DNA from: Streptomyces aureus
GTDB lineage: Bacteria > Actinomycetota > Actinomycetes > Streptomycetales > Streptomycetaceae
Length of the DNA stretch: 64,000 nt
Direction: 5' to 3'
Assembly: GCF_000725495.1 (NCBI RefSeq)
Contig: NZ_JNZD01000030.1
Location: 1 to 64,000, forward strand
This document shows, in pieces, positions 17,355 to 25,898 of the stretch (position 1 is its first letter; every line of letters starts with the position of its first letter). The notes beneath the pieces were generated by a model. It did no database searches. It was not told where the DNA came from and saw nothing but the letters and a program-made list of their open reading frames with translations. The position numbers were made by a program, and so were the translations under genes.

Positions 17355-18113
17355 TCAGATAGTGAGCGACAGGCCCCTGGTCACCCGGTTCGCCGTCGGG
17401 ATCAGCCGGGTCAGGACCTCGTCGAGCCGGGACAGCCGCTCCGCCGGGAGCGAGACGCCGAGCGAGCCGAGCGTCTCCCCGCAGTAGACGGGTACGGCCA
17501 CGCACACCGTTCCGAGAGAGTACTCCTCCAGATCCGTGACGGCCGGGGCGACCGGCGACGAGGCCAGGCTCCGCAGCAGTTGCCGCCGGCTGGTGATGGT
17601 CCGCGGGGTGAGGTCCGGGAGGGTGTGCCGGGCGAGGTAGTCGTTGCGGGACTCCTCGTCCAGTTCTCGCAGCACGGACTTGCCCAGCGCGGTCGCGTGC
17701 CCGGCGTCCTCGAACCCGACCCACAGGTCGACCCGGGGCGCCCGGGGCCCGTCGACGATCTCGGCCACCCTGATCTCGCCCTCCTCGTAGAAGGTGAGGT
17801 AGGCGGCCGAGGCCAGCTCGTCCCGCAGGGCGGCGAGCGTGGGACGGACACGGCTGAGGAGTGCCTGGCCGCGGCCCTGGACCTGGAGCGTCTGCATCTT
17901 GTCACCCAGGATGAAGCCACCGTCGTCAAGTTTGCGTATGTATCCGTCGTGGACGAGGGTCCGCAGCAGGTGGTAGGCGGTGGCCAGCGGCAGCTCGGTC
18001 TCGCGTGCCAGCTGTTTGGCGGGCGCGCCGTTCTCGTGCGCGCTCACCGCCTCCAGCAGACGGAAGGCCCGCTGTACGGAGGTGATCAGCGTGGGCCCGT
18101 CCCGAGCTCCCAT
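17355..18113 (-). CDS. IclR-family transcriptional regulator
   Basis: 252 residues with N-terminal winged HTH (LITSVQRAFRLLEAV ... GAPAKQLARETELPLATAYHLLRTLV) and the IclR effector domain (HATALGKSVL, LGTVCVAVPVY, SLGVSLPAERL). A CAGGCT hexamer six bases before the ATG suggests leaderless expression. No metabolic gene is adjacent on the same strand, so the target is not evident. GylR of the glycerol operon is also IclR-type, but this gene lies 2.7 kb from glpF and the link is only a possibility. Confidence 0.92.
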   Translation of the reverse strand: MGARDGPTLITSVQRAFRLLEAVSAHENGAPAKQLARETELPLATAYHLLRTLVHDGYIRKLDDGGFILGDKMQTLQVQGRGQALLSRVRPTLAALRDELASAAYLTFYEEGEIRVAEIVDGPRAPRVDLWVGFEDAGHATALGKSVLRELDEESRNDYLARHTLPDLTPRTITSRRQLLRSLASSPVAPAVTDLEEYSLGTVCVAVPVYCGETLGSLGVSLPAERLSRLDEVLTRLIPTANRVTRGLSLTI

Positions 18114-18191
18114 GCCACCAGCCTGCGCCGAGCTCCCGGGACAGGCAAGACGTCACGAACCCCGCCCGGCTCCGCGGCCCGCCTCGCCCTC

Positions 18192-18227
18192 GGTCCCGGT
18201 CCAGGTCCCGGTCCAGGTCCCGGTCCA
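18192..18227. repeat. Three 12-bp tandem repeats after methyltransferase stop
   Basis: Three exact head-to-tail copies of GGTCCCGGTCCA followed by GGTCA, whose TCA is the stop codon (18230-18232) of the minus-strand methyltransferase. The array thus begins immediately after the gene. Confidence 0.9.
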
Positions 18228-18229
18228 GG

Positions 18230-18991
18230 TCACGCTGCGTCGGCGGGCTTCTCCCAGACCGAGACGTGCCGGGCGCTGTCGCTCGTGAAGGGCTCCCGTG
18301 TCCAGCCGTCCCACCGCTCGCGCAGCCGCAGCCCGGCGAGCTGGGCCATCAGGTCGAGCTCGGAGGGCCAGACGTACCGGAACGGAATCGACCGGTACGA
18401 GCCGCGGCCGTCGACGACCTCGACGTAGTTCGAGCTCGTCGCCTGCGTGGCCGGGTCGTAGACGTCGAAGGCCCAGCGGGTCGGGCTCACGTGGAAGGGC
18501 ACGACGTTCTGTCCCGCCGGGAGCTTGCGCAGTTCGGGGATCACGACCTCGACGACGAAGCAGCCACCGGGTTCCAGATGCGCCGCCGCGTTGCGGAAGC
18601 AGGCCACCTGTTCGGCCTGGGTCGTGAGATTCATGATCGTGTTGTAGACCAGGTAGACGACGGAGAACGTCCCGTCCACGCTCGTCGTCGCGAAGTCGCC
18701 GATCGTGACGCCGATCGCGTCACCGCCGGGCTTGGCGCGCAGCCGGGCGACCATCGCCCGTGACAGGTCGACGCCGTGGACCGGCACCGCCCGCCCCGCC
18801 AGCGGCAACGCCACGCGGCCGGTCCCGATGGCGAACTCCAGTGCCCGGCCGTCTCCGGCCAGGTCCGCGAGGAAGTCGACGGCCGGGTCGATGGCGCTTG
18901 GCTGGAACATCTCCCCCGACGGATCGTCGTAGGTCGCCGCGACCCGCTCGCCGAAGTAGCCGTCCTGATCGTTCTGATCGTCGATAGCCAT
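18230..18991 (-). CDS. Class I SAM-dependent methyltransferase
   Basis: 253 residues. Motif I appears as RALEFAIGTGRVALPL with an Ala-Ile in place of the usual Gly, followed by PVHGVDLSRAMV (motif II) and FSVVYLVYNTIMNLT (motif IV region). The family covers small-molecule methylases such as those of the YcgJ/UbiE type. TACGGT six bases before the ATG indicates a leaderless transcript. Substrate unknown. Confidence 0.88.
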   Translation of the reverse strand: MAIDDQNDQDGYFGERVAATYDDPSGEMFQPSAIDPAVDFLADLAGDGRALEFAIGTGRVALPLAGRAVPVHGVDLSRAMVARLRAKPGGDAIGVTIGDFATTSVDGTFSVVYLVYNTIMNLTTQAEQVACFRNAAAHLEPGGCFVVEVVIPELRKLPAGQNVVPFHVSPTRWAFDVYDPATQATSSNYVEVVDGRGSYRSIPFRYVWPSELDLMAQLAGLRLRERWDGWTREPFTSDSARHVSVWEKPADAA

Positions 18992-18997
18992 CGCCGG

Positions 18998-19003
18998 ACC
19001 GTA
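18998..19003 (-). promoter_or_regulatory. -10 box TACGGT, leaderless methyltransferase
   Basis: TACGGT on the minus strand ends 6 bases before ATG 18991. There is no ribosome binding site. Confidence 0.5.
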
Positions 19004-19126
19004 CCGAAGCGGGCCCGCCGGGCGCGCGTCCTTTTTTCGGGGGCGAGAGACCGAGCCGACCGACGCACGGGCGGGCGGGAGACGGCCGGAAGTCGCGGTA
19101 GGGGTCGGCCGGGCCCGGAAGCTCGG

Positions 19127-19250
19127 CCGACCCGTACCCGATGAGCTCAGGAGCCGACCGACCCGTACCTGACCGACTCAGGAGCCCGCCGACCCGTACC
19201 CGATGAGCTCAGGAGCCGGCCGACCCGTACCTGACCGGCTCAGGAGCCGG
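19127..19250. repeat. Four 31-bp tandem repeats overlapping MarR stop
   Basis: Four units (19127-19157, 19158-19188, 19189-19219, 19220-19250) share CCGACCCGTACC and CTCAGGAGC. Units 1 and 3, and 2 and 4, are most alike, so a 62-bp unit was probably duplicated. The MarR stop codon (19240) lies in the last unit. The last unit also contains CCGGCTC-AG-GAGCCGG, a 7-bp inverted repeat. Confidence 0.9.
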
Positions 19251-19698
19251 CCGGCCCCTGCCCCGCGATCCCCGTGCCCCCGAGGCGGCCGAGCAGCCCG
19301 GCGAGCAGCTTCGTGTCCTCCTCGGTCCACGCCGGCTCGGCGAAGACCTCCTCGGCGACCCGGCCGGCGGTGGCCCGCATCTCCGCCAGGCGTTCCCGGC
19401 CGGTGTCCGTCAGCGCCGCGTAGGCGACCCGCGCGTCCCGGGCGTCCGGGTCCCGTCGGACCAGGCCGATGCGTTCCAGCGGTACGAGCCCACGGGTGAC
19501 CCCGGAGGCGGTGAGCCCCAGCGCCTCCGCCAGGTCCACCCGGCGCATGCGGTCGCCCGGCGCCTCGGACAGCCGCAGCAGCAGCGTGAAGTCGGCCAGG
19601 CTCACCCCGTGCAGTCCGCCGAGGCTCGCGTCGAACCGCTTCACCAGGACGGCCTGGGCCCGCACCAGACGCAGGACGGCGTCCAGCCCTCCATTCAT
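19240..19698 (-). CDS. MarR-family transcriptional regulator
   Basis: 152 residues from ATG 19698; AAGGAG is six bases upstream of this codon and directly abuts the ATG at 19704, so the inner start is preferred. Winged HTH with VDLAEALGLTASGVTRGLVPLERIGLVRR and the DARDARVAYAALTDTGR wing are textbook MarR. A perfect CTTGA-CTGC-TCAAG dyad at 19708-19721 overlaps the ribosome binding site region, consistent with autorepression. The target beyond itself is unknown. Confidence 0.9.
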   Translation of the reverse strand: MNGGLDAVLRLVRAQAVLVKRFDASLGGLHGVSLADFTLLLRLSEAPGDRMRRVDLAEALGLTASGVTRGLVPLERIGLVRRDPDARDARVAYAALTDTGRERLAEMRATAGRVAEEVFAEPAWTEEDTKLLAGLLGRLGGTGIAGQGPAGS

Positions 19699-19707
19699 TG
19701 ACATCTC

Positions 19708-19721
19708 CTTGACTGCTCAAG
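19708..19721. promoter_or_regulatory. Candidate MarR operator
   Basis: CTTGACTGCTCAAG is a perfect 5-bp dyad around CTGC, similar to TTGA/TCAA-type MarR sites, placed at the start of the marR gene. Confidence 0.5.
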
Positions 19722-19759
19722 CATATGGGAAAAAGGAAGCGCCTGAAACCCTCGGCGGA

Positions 19760-20119
19760 TCAGGGGGTGTTCTGCGCGATGGCCCGCTTCTGGCGTTTGC
19801 CGAGGGGGGCCTGGGAGAGATCCTCCGCCTGGGACTTCAGCCGCTTGAAGCCGTAGCCCCGTTCGGTGAGCCAGGCCGTGGCGGCGGCCTCGGCCCGCTC
19901 GACCGCCTCGAGGATGTCCTCCTCCGCCTCACCCGAGTCCACGAAGCGGAAGGTGAAGGCCGGCCGCGCGGCCAGGTCGTAGCTGAGGTGCCCCTCGGGT
20001 GTGAAGGCGGCCCGGAGGACGTCGTGTTCCGGCGCGCGCGCCAGCAGCTCGGCGCGCTGGTCGGCGTCGAGCCCGTCGAAGACTCCGCGAACGGTGACGC
20101 GGAAAGTGCGTGTGGTCAT
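19760..20119 (-). CDS. DUF6204 family protein
   Basis: 119 residues. The sequence follows the actinobacterial DUF6204 pattern: TFRVTVRGVFDGL, HDVLRAAFTPEGHLSYDLAARPAFTFRF over the middle strands, GEAEEDILEAVERAEAAA and a basic end with DLSQAPLGKR. Small cytosolic alpha/beta protein of unknown function. TAGGCT six bases before the ATG indicates leaderless transcription. It stands alone between the marR gene and a secreted-protein gene. Confidence 0.88.
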   Translation of the reverse strand: MTTRTFRVTVRGVFDGLDADQRAELLARAPEHDVLRAAFTPEGHLSYDLAARPAFTFRFVDSGEAEEDILEAVERAEAAATAWLTERGYGFKRLKSQAEDLSQAPLGKRQKRAIAQNTP

Positions 20120-20125
20120 CGGGCG

Positions 20126-20131
20126 AGCCTA
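20126..20131 (-). promoter_or_regulatory. -10 box TAGGCT, leaderless DUF6204 gene
   Basis: TAGGCT on the minus strand ends 6 bases before ATG 20119, with no ribosome binding site. Confidence 0.55.
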
Positions 20132-20189
20132 ACCGGCCCGTCCAGCACCGCTCCACCACGTTTCCGGTGCGCTCACCGCTCGGGAGTAC

Positions 20190-20552
20190 TCAGTGGACGG
20201 GGTGATGGTGCCGGCAGTCCCAGTGGCCCTTGACCCAGACGTGGTCCCAGTGCCCGGGGACGTAGACCCACTTCATCACCCAGCCGTGATGGTGATGACC
20301 GTGGCGCCAGGAGTCCTGGTGCACCCACTTCTTGACCCAGTGGCCCGGCACCCACTTCTTCTCCCAGTGCCCCTTCTTCCACTCGCACCGGTCGTGGTGG
20401 CCGTGATGGCTCGGGGCCGTCACGGAGGGCGTGGGCGAGGGGGCCGGGGTCGCCGCGGCGACGCCCGTCATGCCGAGCGCGGCCCCGGAGGCCAGCAGGC
20501 CCGTCGCGGCCGCACCGGCGAGCAGACGCCGTGCGTTGACGCGTGTGGCCAT
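20190..20552 (-). CDS. Secreted His/Trp/Lys-rich repeat protein
   Basis: 120 residues. A Sec signal peptide (RRLLAGAAATGLLASGAALG) probably ends at about residue 34 after VAAA. The mature part has a short Pro/Ser linker, then imperfect repeats of the type K-G-H-W-x-K-K-W-V (GHWEKKWVPGHW, GHWVKKWVH, MKWVYVPGHWDHVW, KGHWDCRHHH), giving about 18 His and 11 Trp residues. AAGGTGAGA precedes the ATG. I do not recognise the family. The His clusters suggest metal binding and the Trp/Lys pattern could bind a polymer, both inference. Confidence 0.82.
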   Translation of the reverse strand: MATRVNARRLLAGAAATGLLASGAALGMTGVAAATPAPSPTPSVTAPSHHGHHDRCEWKKGHWEKKWVPGHWVKKWVHQDSWRHGHHHHGWVMKWVYVPGHWDHVWVKGHWDCRHHHPVH

Positions 20553-20814
20553 CGGATCTCACCTTCTCCGATAAGCGACAAAAGGCATGAACCAGGATAG
20601 ACCTCGGTAAGTTTTCCGTTCGATTTTTCGGGGGCCCGGCCCGCACGGCACCCATCGCATCCCCGCGCCTGCACGACCGGATCGACATATGGTCGAGTTA
20701 AAGGGATGTCTCCAGATTTGGTGCAATTCATCCTTGATCATCCTATTGTGAGATGAGGAGGGGGCTCGGGCGGCGGTCAACGGCCGGTCCAGAACCGGCG
20801 GGAAGCGGGCTTCC
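20553..20814. other. AT-richer divergent promoter region
   Basis: This 262-bp gap between the secreted-protein gene and glpF is noticeably AT-rich for the window (20690-20755). It must hold both promoters. TATTGT near 20743 could be the glpF -10, and no good -35 stands out. Confidence 0.4.
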
Positions 20815-21660
20815 ATGACTGATCGGTTCAAGAACGCGGGGATCATCGGCGAGATGTCGGCCGAGTTCCTCGGCACGATGATTCTCATCCTCTTCGGTTG
20901 CGGCGTGGTGGCCCAGGTGGTCGCCGGCGGCGCACTCACGACACCTCCGGGCGGCCTCGGCAACCACGACAGCATCGCGTGGGCCTGGGGCATCGGCGTC
21001 ACGATGGGTGTCTACGTCGCGGCACGGCTGAGCGGCGCGCACCTCAACCCGGCGGTCACCGTCGCGCTCGCCACGTTCAAGGGATTCCCGTGGCGCAAGG
21101 TGGCTCCCTACGTCGTGGCCCAGACCATCGGCGCGTTCGTGGCAGCCATGATCGTTCGCTGGAACTACACGGAGGCCCTGGCGAAGGCCGACCCCGGCCA
21201 CACCATCAAGACCCAGGGCGTGTTCTCCACGCTGCCCGCCAACGGCAACCCGAACCTGCCCGTCCACGAGTGGGGCGCGTTCCGCGACCAGATCATCGGC
21301 ACCGCCATCCTGCTGCTGGTGATCCTCGCCGTCACGGACCTGCTCAACACCCCGCCCGGCGCGAACCTGGGCCCGTTCATCATCGGCCTGCTGGTCGTGG
21401 GCATCGGCATGGCGTGGGGCACCAACGCGGGCTACGCCATCAACCCGGCACGTGACTTCGGACCGCGACTGGCCAGCTTCCTCACGGGATACGGAGGGGC
21501 CTGGCGAGATCAGTACGGCAACTTCTACTTCTGGGTGCCGATCATCGGTCCGCTGATCGGCGGTGTGCTCGGAGCAGGCGCGTACAAGCTCTTCGTCGGC
21601 CGGTTCCTGCCGACGGCGGAACCCGAGCCCGCGGGACGCATCCCGGTCCCCAAGGACTGA
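20815..21660 (+). CDS. glpF: Glycerol facilitator (MIP family)
   Basis: 281 residues with six membrane segments and the two half-helix motifs, NPA at 78-80 and NPA at 210-212. The second is followed by RDFGPR, the Asp marking the glycerol-conducting branch rather than water-specific aquaporins. Next to glpK with 41 bases between them, so uptake is coupled to phosphorylation. A 17-bp tandem duplication covers the stop codon. Confidence 0.95.
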   Translation: MTDRFKNAGIIGEMSAEFLGTMILILFGCGVVAQVVAGGALTTPPGGLGNHDSIAWAWGIGVTMGVYVAARLSGAHLNPAVTVALATFKGFPWRKVAPYVVAQTIGAFVAAMIVRWNYTEALAKADPGHTIKTQGVFSTLPANGNPNLPVHEWGAFRDQIIGTAILLLVILAVTDLLNTPPGANLGPFIIGLLVVGIGMAWGTNAGYAINPARDFGPRLASFLTGYGGAWRDQYGNFYFWVPIIGPLIGGVLGAGAYKLFVGRFLPTAEPEPAGRIPVPKD

Positions 21661-21688
21661 CACCCCCGGCAGACTGACACCCTCGGCA
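21655..21688 (+). repeat. 17-bp tandem duplication containing the glpF stop
   Basis: GACTGACACCCCCGGCA (21655-21671) and GACTGACACCCTCGGCA (21672-21688) differ at one base. The TGA in the first copy is the glpF stop codon. The second copy carries it again before the glpK ribosome binding site. Confidence 0.9.
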
Positions 21689-21701
21689 GAGGCGGCAACC
21701 C

Positions 21702-23219
21702 ATGGCTGACTTCGTGGGCGCGGTGGACCAGGGGACCACCAGCACCCGATTCATGATCTTCGACCACGCCGGCAACGAGGTGGCGAAGCACCAACTGGAG
21801 CACGCCCAGATCCTTCCGCGATCCGGCTGGGTCGAGCACGACCCGGTGGAGATCTGGGAACGCACCAACTCCGTGATCCAGAACGCCCTGCGGCACAAGA
21901 ACCTGACCGCCGAGGACCTCGCGGCGATCGGGATCACCAACCAGCGGGAGACCACCGTCGTGTGGGACCCGCGCAACGGGCGTCCCTACTACAACGCCAT
22001 CGTCTGGCAGGACACCCGGACCGACTCCATCGCCGCGGCCCTGGAACGGTCGGGCCAGGGCGACGTCATCCGCCGCAAGGCGGGGCTGCCCCCGGCGACC
22101 TACTTCTCGGGCGGCAAGATCCAGTGGATCCTGGAGAACGTCGACGGGGTCCGCAAGGCGGCGGAGGACGGGCACGCGCTGTTCGGCAACACGGACGCAT
22201 GGGTCCTGTGGAACCTGACCGGCGGTCCCGACGGCGGCATCCACGCGACCGACGTGACCAACGCCAGCCGCACCATGCTGATGGACCTGGAGACCCTCGA
22301 CTGGGACGACGAACTGCTGGGCTTCTTCGGTGTCCCGAGGTCCATGCTGCCCAGCATCAACTCCTCGTCCGACCGCGAGGCGTACGGCACGACGCGCACG
22401 TCCAGGCCGCTGCGCGCCCCGATCCCCATCACCGGAGTGCTCGGCGACCAGCAGGCGGCCACCGTGGGGCAGGTCTGCTACGCGCCGGGCGAGGCCAAGA
22501 ACACGTACGGCACCGGCAACTTCCTGGTCCTCAACACCGGGACGGAACTGGTCCGTTCGCAGCACGGCCTGCTGACCACCGTGGCCTACCGGTTCGGCGC
22601 CGACCCCGCGGTCTACGCACTGGAGGGCTCCATCGCGGTCACCGGTTCCGCGGTGCAGTGGCTGCGCGACCAGATGAAGGTCATCACGGACGCGGCGGAC
22701 AGCGAAACCCTGGCGCGCACCGTGGAGGACAACGGCGGGATGTACTTCGTCCCGGCGTTCTCCGGCCTGTTCGCCCCGTACTGGCGTTCCGACGCCCGCG
22801 GCGCGATCGTCGGACTCGCGCGGTACAACAGCAACGCCCACCTGGCCCGGGCGACGCTGGAGGCCATCTGCTACCAGAGCCGCGACGTCGTCGAGGCGAT
22901 GGAACAGGACTCCGGAGTCCATCTGGACGTGCTCAAGGTCGACGGCGGCGTCACCGCCAACGACCTGTGCATGCAGATCCAGGCCGACGTCCTCGGCGTA
23001 CCGGTCAGCCGTCCCGTCGTCGCCGAGACGACGGCGCTCGGCGCCTCGTACGCGGCCGGGCTGGCCACCGGCTTCTGGCGGGACACCGACGAACTGCGCA
23101 CCCACTGGCAGGAGTCCAAGCGCTGGGAGCCCGAGTGGTCCGAGGACCGGCGTCAACAGGGCTACGCCGACTGGAAGAGGGCGGTGGAGCGCACGCTCGA
23201 CTGGGCGAAAGTGGAATAG
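21702..23219 (+). CDS. glpK: Glycerol kinase
   Basis: 505 residues, the usual length. FGGY-family features: [16 protein letters not shown] at the N-terminus, [37 protein letters not shown] and [18 protein letters not shown]. Converts glycerol and ATP to glycerol 3-phosphate after entry through GlpF. GAGGCGG precedes the ATG. A glpD gene does not follow, unlike the classical Streptomyces gyl operon, and a strong stem-loop at 23260-23294 ends the unit. Confidence 0.97.
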   Translation: MADFVGAVDQGTTSTRFMIFDHAGNEVAKHQLEHAQILPRSGWVEHDPVEIWERTNSVIQNALRHKNLTAEDLAAIGITNQRETTVVWDPRNGRPYYNAIVWQDTRTDSIAAALERSGQGDVIRRKAGLPPATYFSGGKIQWILENVDGVRKAAEDGHALFGNTDAWVLWNLTGGPDGGIHATDVTNASRTMLMDLETLDWDDELLGFFGVPRSMLPSINSSSDREAYGTTRTSRPLRAPIPITGVLGDQQAATVGQVCYAPGEAKNTYGTGNFLVLNTGTELVRSQHGLLTTVAYRFGADPAVYALEGSIAVTGSAVQWLRDQMKVITDAADSETLARTVEDNGGMYFVPAFSGLFAPYWRSDARGAIVGLARYNSNAHLARATLEAICYQSRDVVEAMEQDSGVHLDVLKVDGGVTANDLCMQIQADVLGVPVSRPVVAETTALGASYAAGLATGFWRDTDELRTHWQESKRWEPEWSEDRRQQGYADWKRAVERTLDWAKVE

Positions 23220-23225
23220 GAGGGA

Positions 23226-23243
23226 CCCACCGGTCCCACCGGT
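23226..23243 (+). repeat. 9-bp tandem duplication after glpK stop
   Basis: CCCACCGGT occurs twice head-to-tail 7 bases after the stop codon. Confidence 0.75.
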
Positions 23244-23259
23244 GACCGGCGACGTTCCG

Positions 23260-23294
23260 TCCGGCCCCGGGCACCCTGTGTGTCCGGGGCCGGA
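23260..23294 (+). terminator. Stem-loop terminator after glpK
   Basis: TCCGGCCCCGG (23260-23270) pairs over 11 bp with CCGGGGCCGGA (23284-23294) around a 13-base loop. No U tract, as is usual for streptomycete terminators. Confidence 0.65.
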
Positions 23295-23496
23295 GCCCGT
23301 CACGGCCCTCCGCGTGTGCGGCCGCGAACCCCGCGCCCGCCGCGGCGGACCGCCGGTCCCCGGTGTCCGTGTCACCGGCGGCCACTCGCCGCCCCGCTCC
23401 GGGCCACCTGCCCGATGATCACCCCCGGTCACGCGCCCACCGGCTCAGCTTCTCTATGCTCGGAGGCGAAGCATCGTATCCATGAGGAGCAGAGCA

Positions 23497-23988
23497 ATGA
23501 GCCAGAACGTCTTCTTCGAGGTCACCGCCGACGGCAAGCCGCTGGGCCGCATCGAGTTCAAGCTCTATGACGACGTCGTCCCGAAGACCGCGCAGAACTT
23601 CCGCGAGCTCGCCACCGGCAAGCACGGCTTCGGTTACGAGGGCTCGCCGTTCCACCGCGTCATCCCCGGCTTCATGCTCCAGGGCGGCGACTTCACGCGC
23701 CAGAACGGCACGGGCGGCAAGAGCATCTACGGCGAGAAGTTCGCGGACGAGAACTTCACGCTCAAGCACACCAAGCCGGGTCTGCTGTCGATGGCCAACG
23801 CGGGTCCGAACACCAACGGCTCGCAGTTCTTCGTCACCACCATCGTCACCGACTGGCTGGACGGCAAGCACGTCGTCTTCGGTGAGGTCGTCGAGGGCAT
23901 GGACGTGGTGAAGAAGATCGAGGCGCTCGGCAGCGACTCCGGCCGCACCAGCGCGAAGATCGTCGTCTCCAAGAGCGGCACCGTCTGA
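23497..23988 (+). CDS. Cyclophilin-type peptidyl-prolyl isomerase
   Basis: 163 residues from ATG 23497, with AGGAG eight bases upstream. Complete cyclophilin fold: [30 protein letters not shown] (catalytic Arg), [21 protein letters not shown] split over the active-site loop, [12 protein letters not shown]. No signal peptide, so cytosolic. It assists proline isomerisation during folding. Monocistronic, ended by the terminator at 24037-24067. Confidence 0.96.
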   Translation: MSQNVFFEVTADGKPLGRIEFKLYDDVVPKTAQNFRELATGKHGFGYEGSPFHRVIPGFMLQGGDFTRQNGTGGKSIYGEKFADENFTLKHTKPGLLSMANAGPNTNGSQFFVTTIVTDWLDGKHVVFGEVVEGMDVVKKIEALGSDSGRTSAKIVVSKSGTV

Positions 23989-24036
23989 TCGGTCCGGCAG
24001 CCGGTCCGGGGGTCTTCCCGCGGACAACCTGCCTAT

Positions 24037-24067
24037 GGGGGCGGCGGATCACCCATCCGCCGCCCCC
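24037..24067 (+). terminator. Terminator after cyclophilin gene
   Basis: GGGGGCGGCGGAT (24037-24049) and ATCCGCCGCCCCC (24055-24067) form a perfect 13-bp stem with a 5-base loop. Confidence 0.75.
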
Positions 24068-24280
24068 GCCCCGCTCCCGCCCACAGGTCATCGGGGCCCG
24101 CAGAAGTGCCCGCCGCACGGGACTCCGCCGCCACCTGGTTCGATCACGCCCCACGCGTCGCGGCGCCCCGAAAGACTTCGGCCGGATTCATGGCCGGATC
24201 CCGTACACCAGGGGACCGTCCCGCCCCCGAGGGGTACCCCTCCCCGAACGCGCCGAGGCGCGCGAGGGTTGGGGGCCCGG

Positions 24281-24955
24281 GTGGGGTGCAGGGGGCGGAC
24301 ACCGGGAAAACGCCTGTCCGGACGCGCGCGGCGACGGTCGGCCGTCCGCCGGTTGCGTGCGGAAGGGGCCTACGGGCCCGCACTGCGTGAGGTGCTGCCC
24401 GCGCTCACGGCGCTCGTCGTCGTGATCTGCGCGGTCGTCGCCGGACTCGCCGTCGGCTACCGCGTGGCCGGCGTCGCCGTACCCCTCGGTGCCCTGGCCC
24501 TCGTGGCCGTCACCACGCCCGCCGCGATCCGGCGCTACCGTCCGCGGGCCCTTCGGCGCGGGGGCATCTACACCCCCGAGGAACTGGCGGAGCTCGACAC
24601 GCAGGGGCTGGCCCTGGCCGTCTCGAGGATGCTGCGCCGGGACGGCTGGCGCGTGTTCCCGCAGCGCCGGGCCGAGGACCGGGTCCGGGTCCGCGCACGG
24701 GACGGGCACGGCCGGCGGCTCGAGGTCGCGTTCCGGCCCGTGGCCGAGCCCCTTCCCGACGAGGACACCCCCTCGCGTCCGGCGCGGCCCGGCGGTCCCG
24801 GCCCACCGCTGCGTCTCGTGGTGCACCGTGGGGCGTTCACCCGGCGTGACGTCCTGTGGGCACGGCGCCAAGGGGGCGTGCGGCTGATCGACGGTTCGTG
24901 CCTGCGGCGCTGGGCGCACGGAACTCCGCTCAGCGAACTGCGCGACTCCTCCTGA
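24281..24955 (+). CDS. Membrane-anchored restriction-endonuclease-fold protein, degenerate
   Basis: About 224 residues if GTG 24281 is the start, which is uncertain (GTG 24392 is another choice, and neither has a clear ribosome binding site). Two membrane segments (ALTALVVVICAVVAGLAVGY, VAVPLGALALVAVTTPA) precede an Mrr-like domain: YTPEELAELDTQGLALAVSRMLRRDGW, RARDGHGRRLEVAF, HRGAFTRRDVLWARRQGGVRLIDGSCLRRW. The position of the catalytic QxK reads VAF, so nuclease activity is doubtful. Streptomyces have many such membrane Mrr-fold proteins of unknown function. Confidence 0.65.
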   Translation: MGCRGRTPGKRLSGRARRRSAVRRLRAEGAYGPALREVLPALTALVVVICAVVAGLAVGYRVAGVAVPLGALALVAVTTPAAIRRYRPRALRRGGIYTPEELAELDTQGLALAVSRMLRRDGWRVFPQRRAEDRVRVRARDGHGRRLEVAFRPVAEPLPDEDTPSRPARPGGPGPPLRLVVHRGAFTRRDVLWARRQGGVRLIDGSCLRRWAHGTPLSELRDSS

Positions 24956-25460
24956 ACGCCGGCCGGGTCCTCGAACGCGCACCGGCCCGTCGTCGGAGTC
25001 GAGAGCCACGCCGGGCGCACGCCCGGAGTCCGGGATCCGCACCGGACCCGCTCGCGGACGCCCGCGGTCCCGTACGGCGACACGCGCCACCCCGTACCAC
25101 CGACACGCGCCCTCCCGCGCCGGGGACACCGGCCGCATCCTGCCTCCGTCGGCCGCCCGGACCACCTCGTCGACCGACACCAGCGCACTCGGCGCACCGC
25201 CTCACGGCGGGTCCCGTGCCGCCGCCGCGTGCACCGTCCGTCCGTCCCCCAGCGCGCCTCAGCCCTCACTCCGAGCCCGGGCGCAACAGCGGTTTCTTCG
25301 ACAACAGACGAGGTCAGAGGCATGCCAATGCTCCGACCAGGCAGTTGGAGGAAAGCCCTTCGCACGGGCCGAGGAGCCGAATAGCGTGCGAGGACCCGAG
25401 CCGTCCCCCACCGTCCCGCGGTCCGTGCACGCCGGGCCCGCACCCCACCAGGAGACCGGC
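24956..25460. other. 505-bp intergenic region
   Basis: 24956-25260 is GC-rich and featureless. 25285-25390 is less GC-rich and includes GAATAGCGTGCG, where TAGCGT (about 25381) could be the -10 of the DUF485-symporter operon. No gene is supported. Confidence 0.4.
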
Positions 25461-25898
25461 ATGTCGTACGACAGTCCCACCCCCCGGCCCGCGCGAGCGC
25501 CGCGGGGACACCCCAGCTCCTTCGCCCGCCACGTCCCCGACCCGGCCGCGGCGGAACCCTTACGCGGCGGGGCATCACCCCGCGCCCGGACCGGGCACCA
25601 CCGCGATCTGCGCATCCTGCGCCGCGCCTACCGCCGGCAACGGCGCGTAACCACGTTCGTGGTGCTCGGCTGCTTCACTCTCTTCCTCGGCCTGACCGCC
25701 GGCTGCCCCTCCCTGATGGAGCGGCCCGTCACCGGCGGTCTCCCGACGGGCCTGGTCGTCGCCCTCGCCCAGATCCCCGCCACCTGGCTCGCCGTGCTCG
25801 TCTACGAACGCACCGCCCGCCGCTACGTCGATCCCCTCGCACACCGGGTGAACCGGAGCGTCCCGTGGGCCGGCGGCGAGCAGGAGCGGAACCGGTGA
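25461..25898 (+). CDS. DUF485-type membrane protein
   Basis: 145 residues from ATG 25461 with AGGAGA upstream. A basic, disordered N-terminus (about 50 residues) leads to LRILRRAYRRQRR and two membrane segments (TTFVVLGCFTLFLGLTAG, GLVVALAQIPATWLAVLVYERTA), the DUF485 layout. DUF485 genes usually precede acetate/solute:sodium symporters. Here the TGA stop overlaps the GTG of the symporter (GTGA). It probably helps assembly or activity of that transporter. Confidence 0.85.
   Translation: MSYDSPTPRPARAPRGHPSSFARHVPDPAAAEPLRGGASPRARTGHHRDLRILRRAYRRQRRVTTFVVLGCFTLFLGLTAGCPSLMERPVTGGLPTGLVVALAQIPATWLAVLVYERTARRYVDPLAHRVNRSVPWAGGEQERNR

Noticed and set aside
19127..19250. Possible CRISPR array
   Set aside because: The 31-bp units are contiguous without unique spacers, and no cas gene is present.
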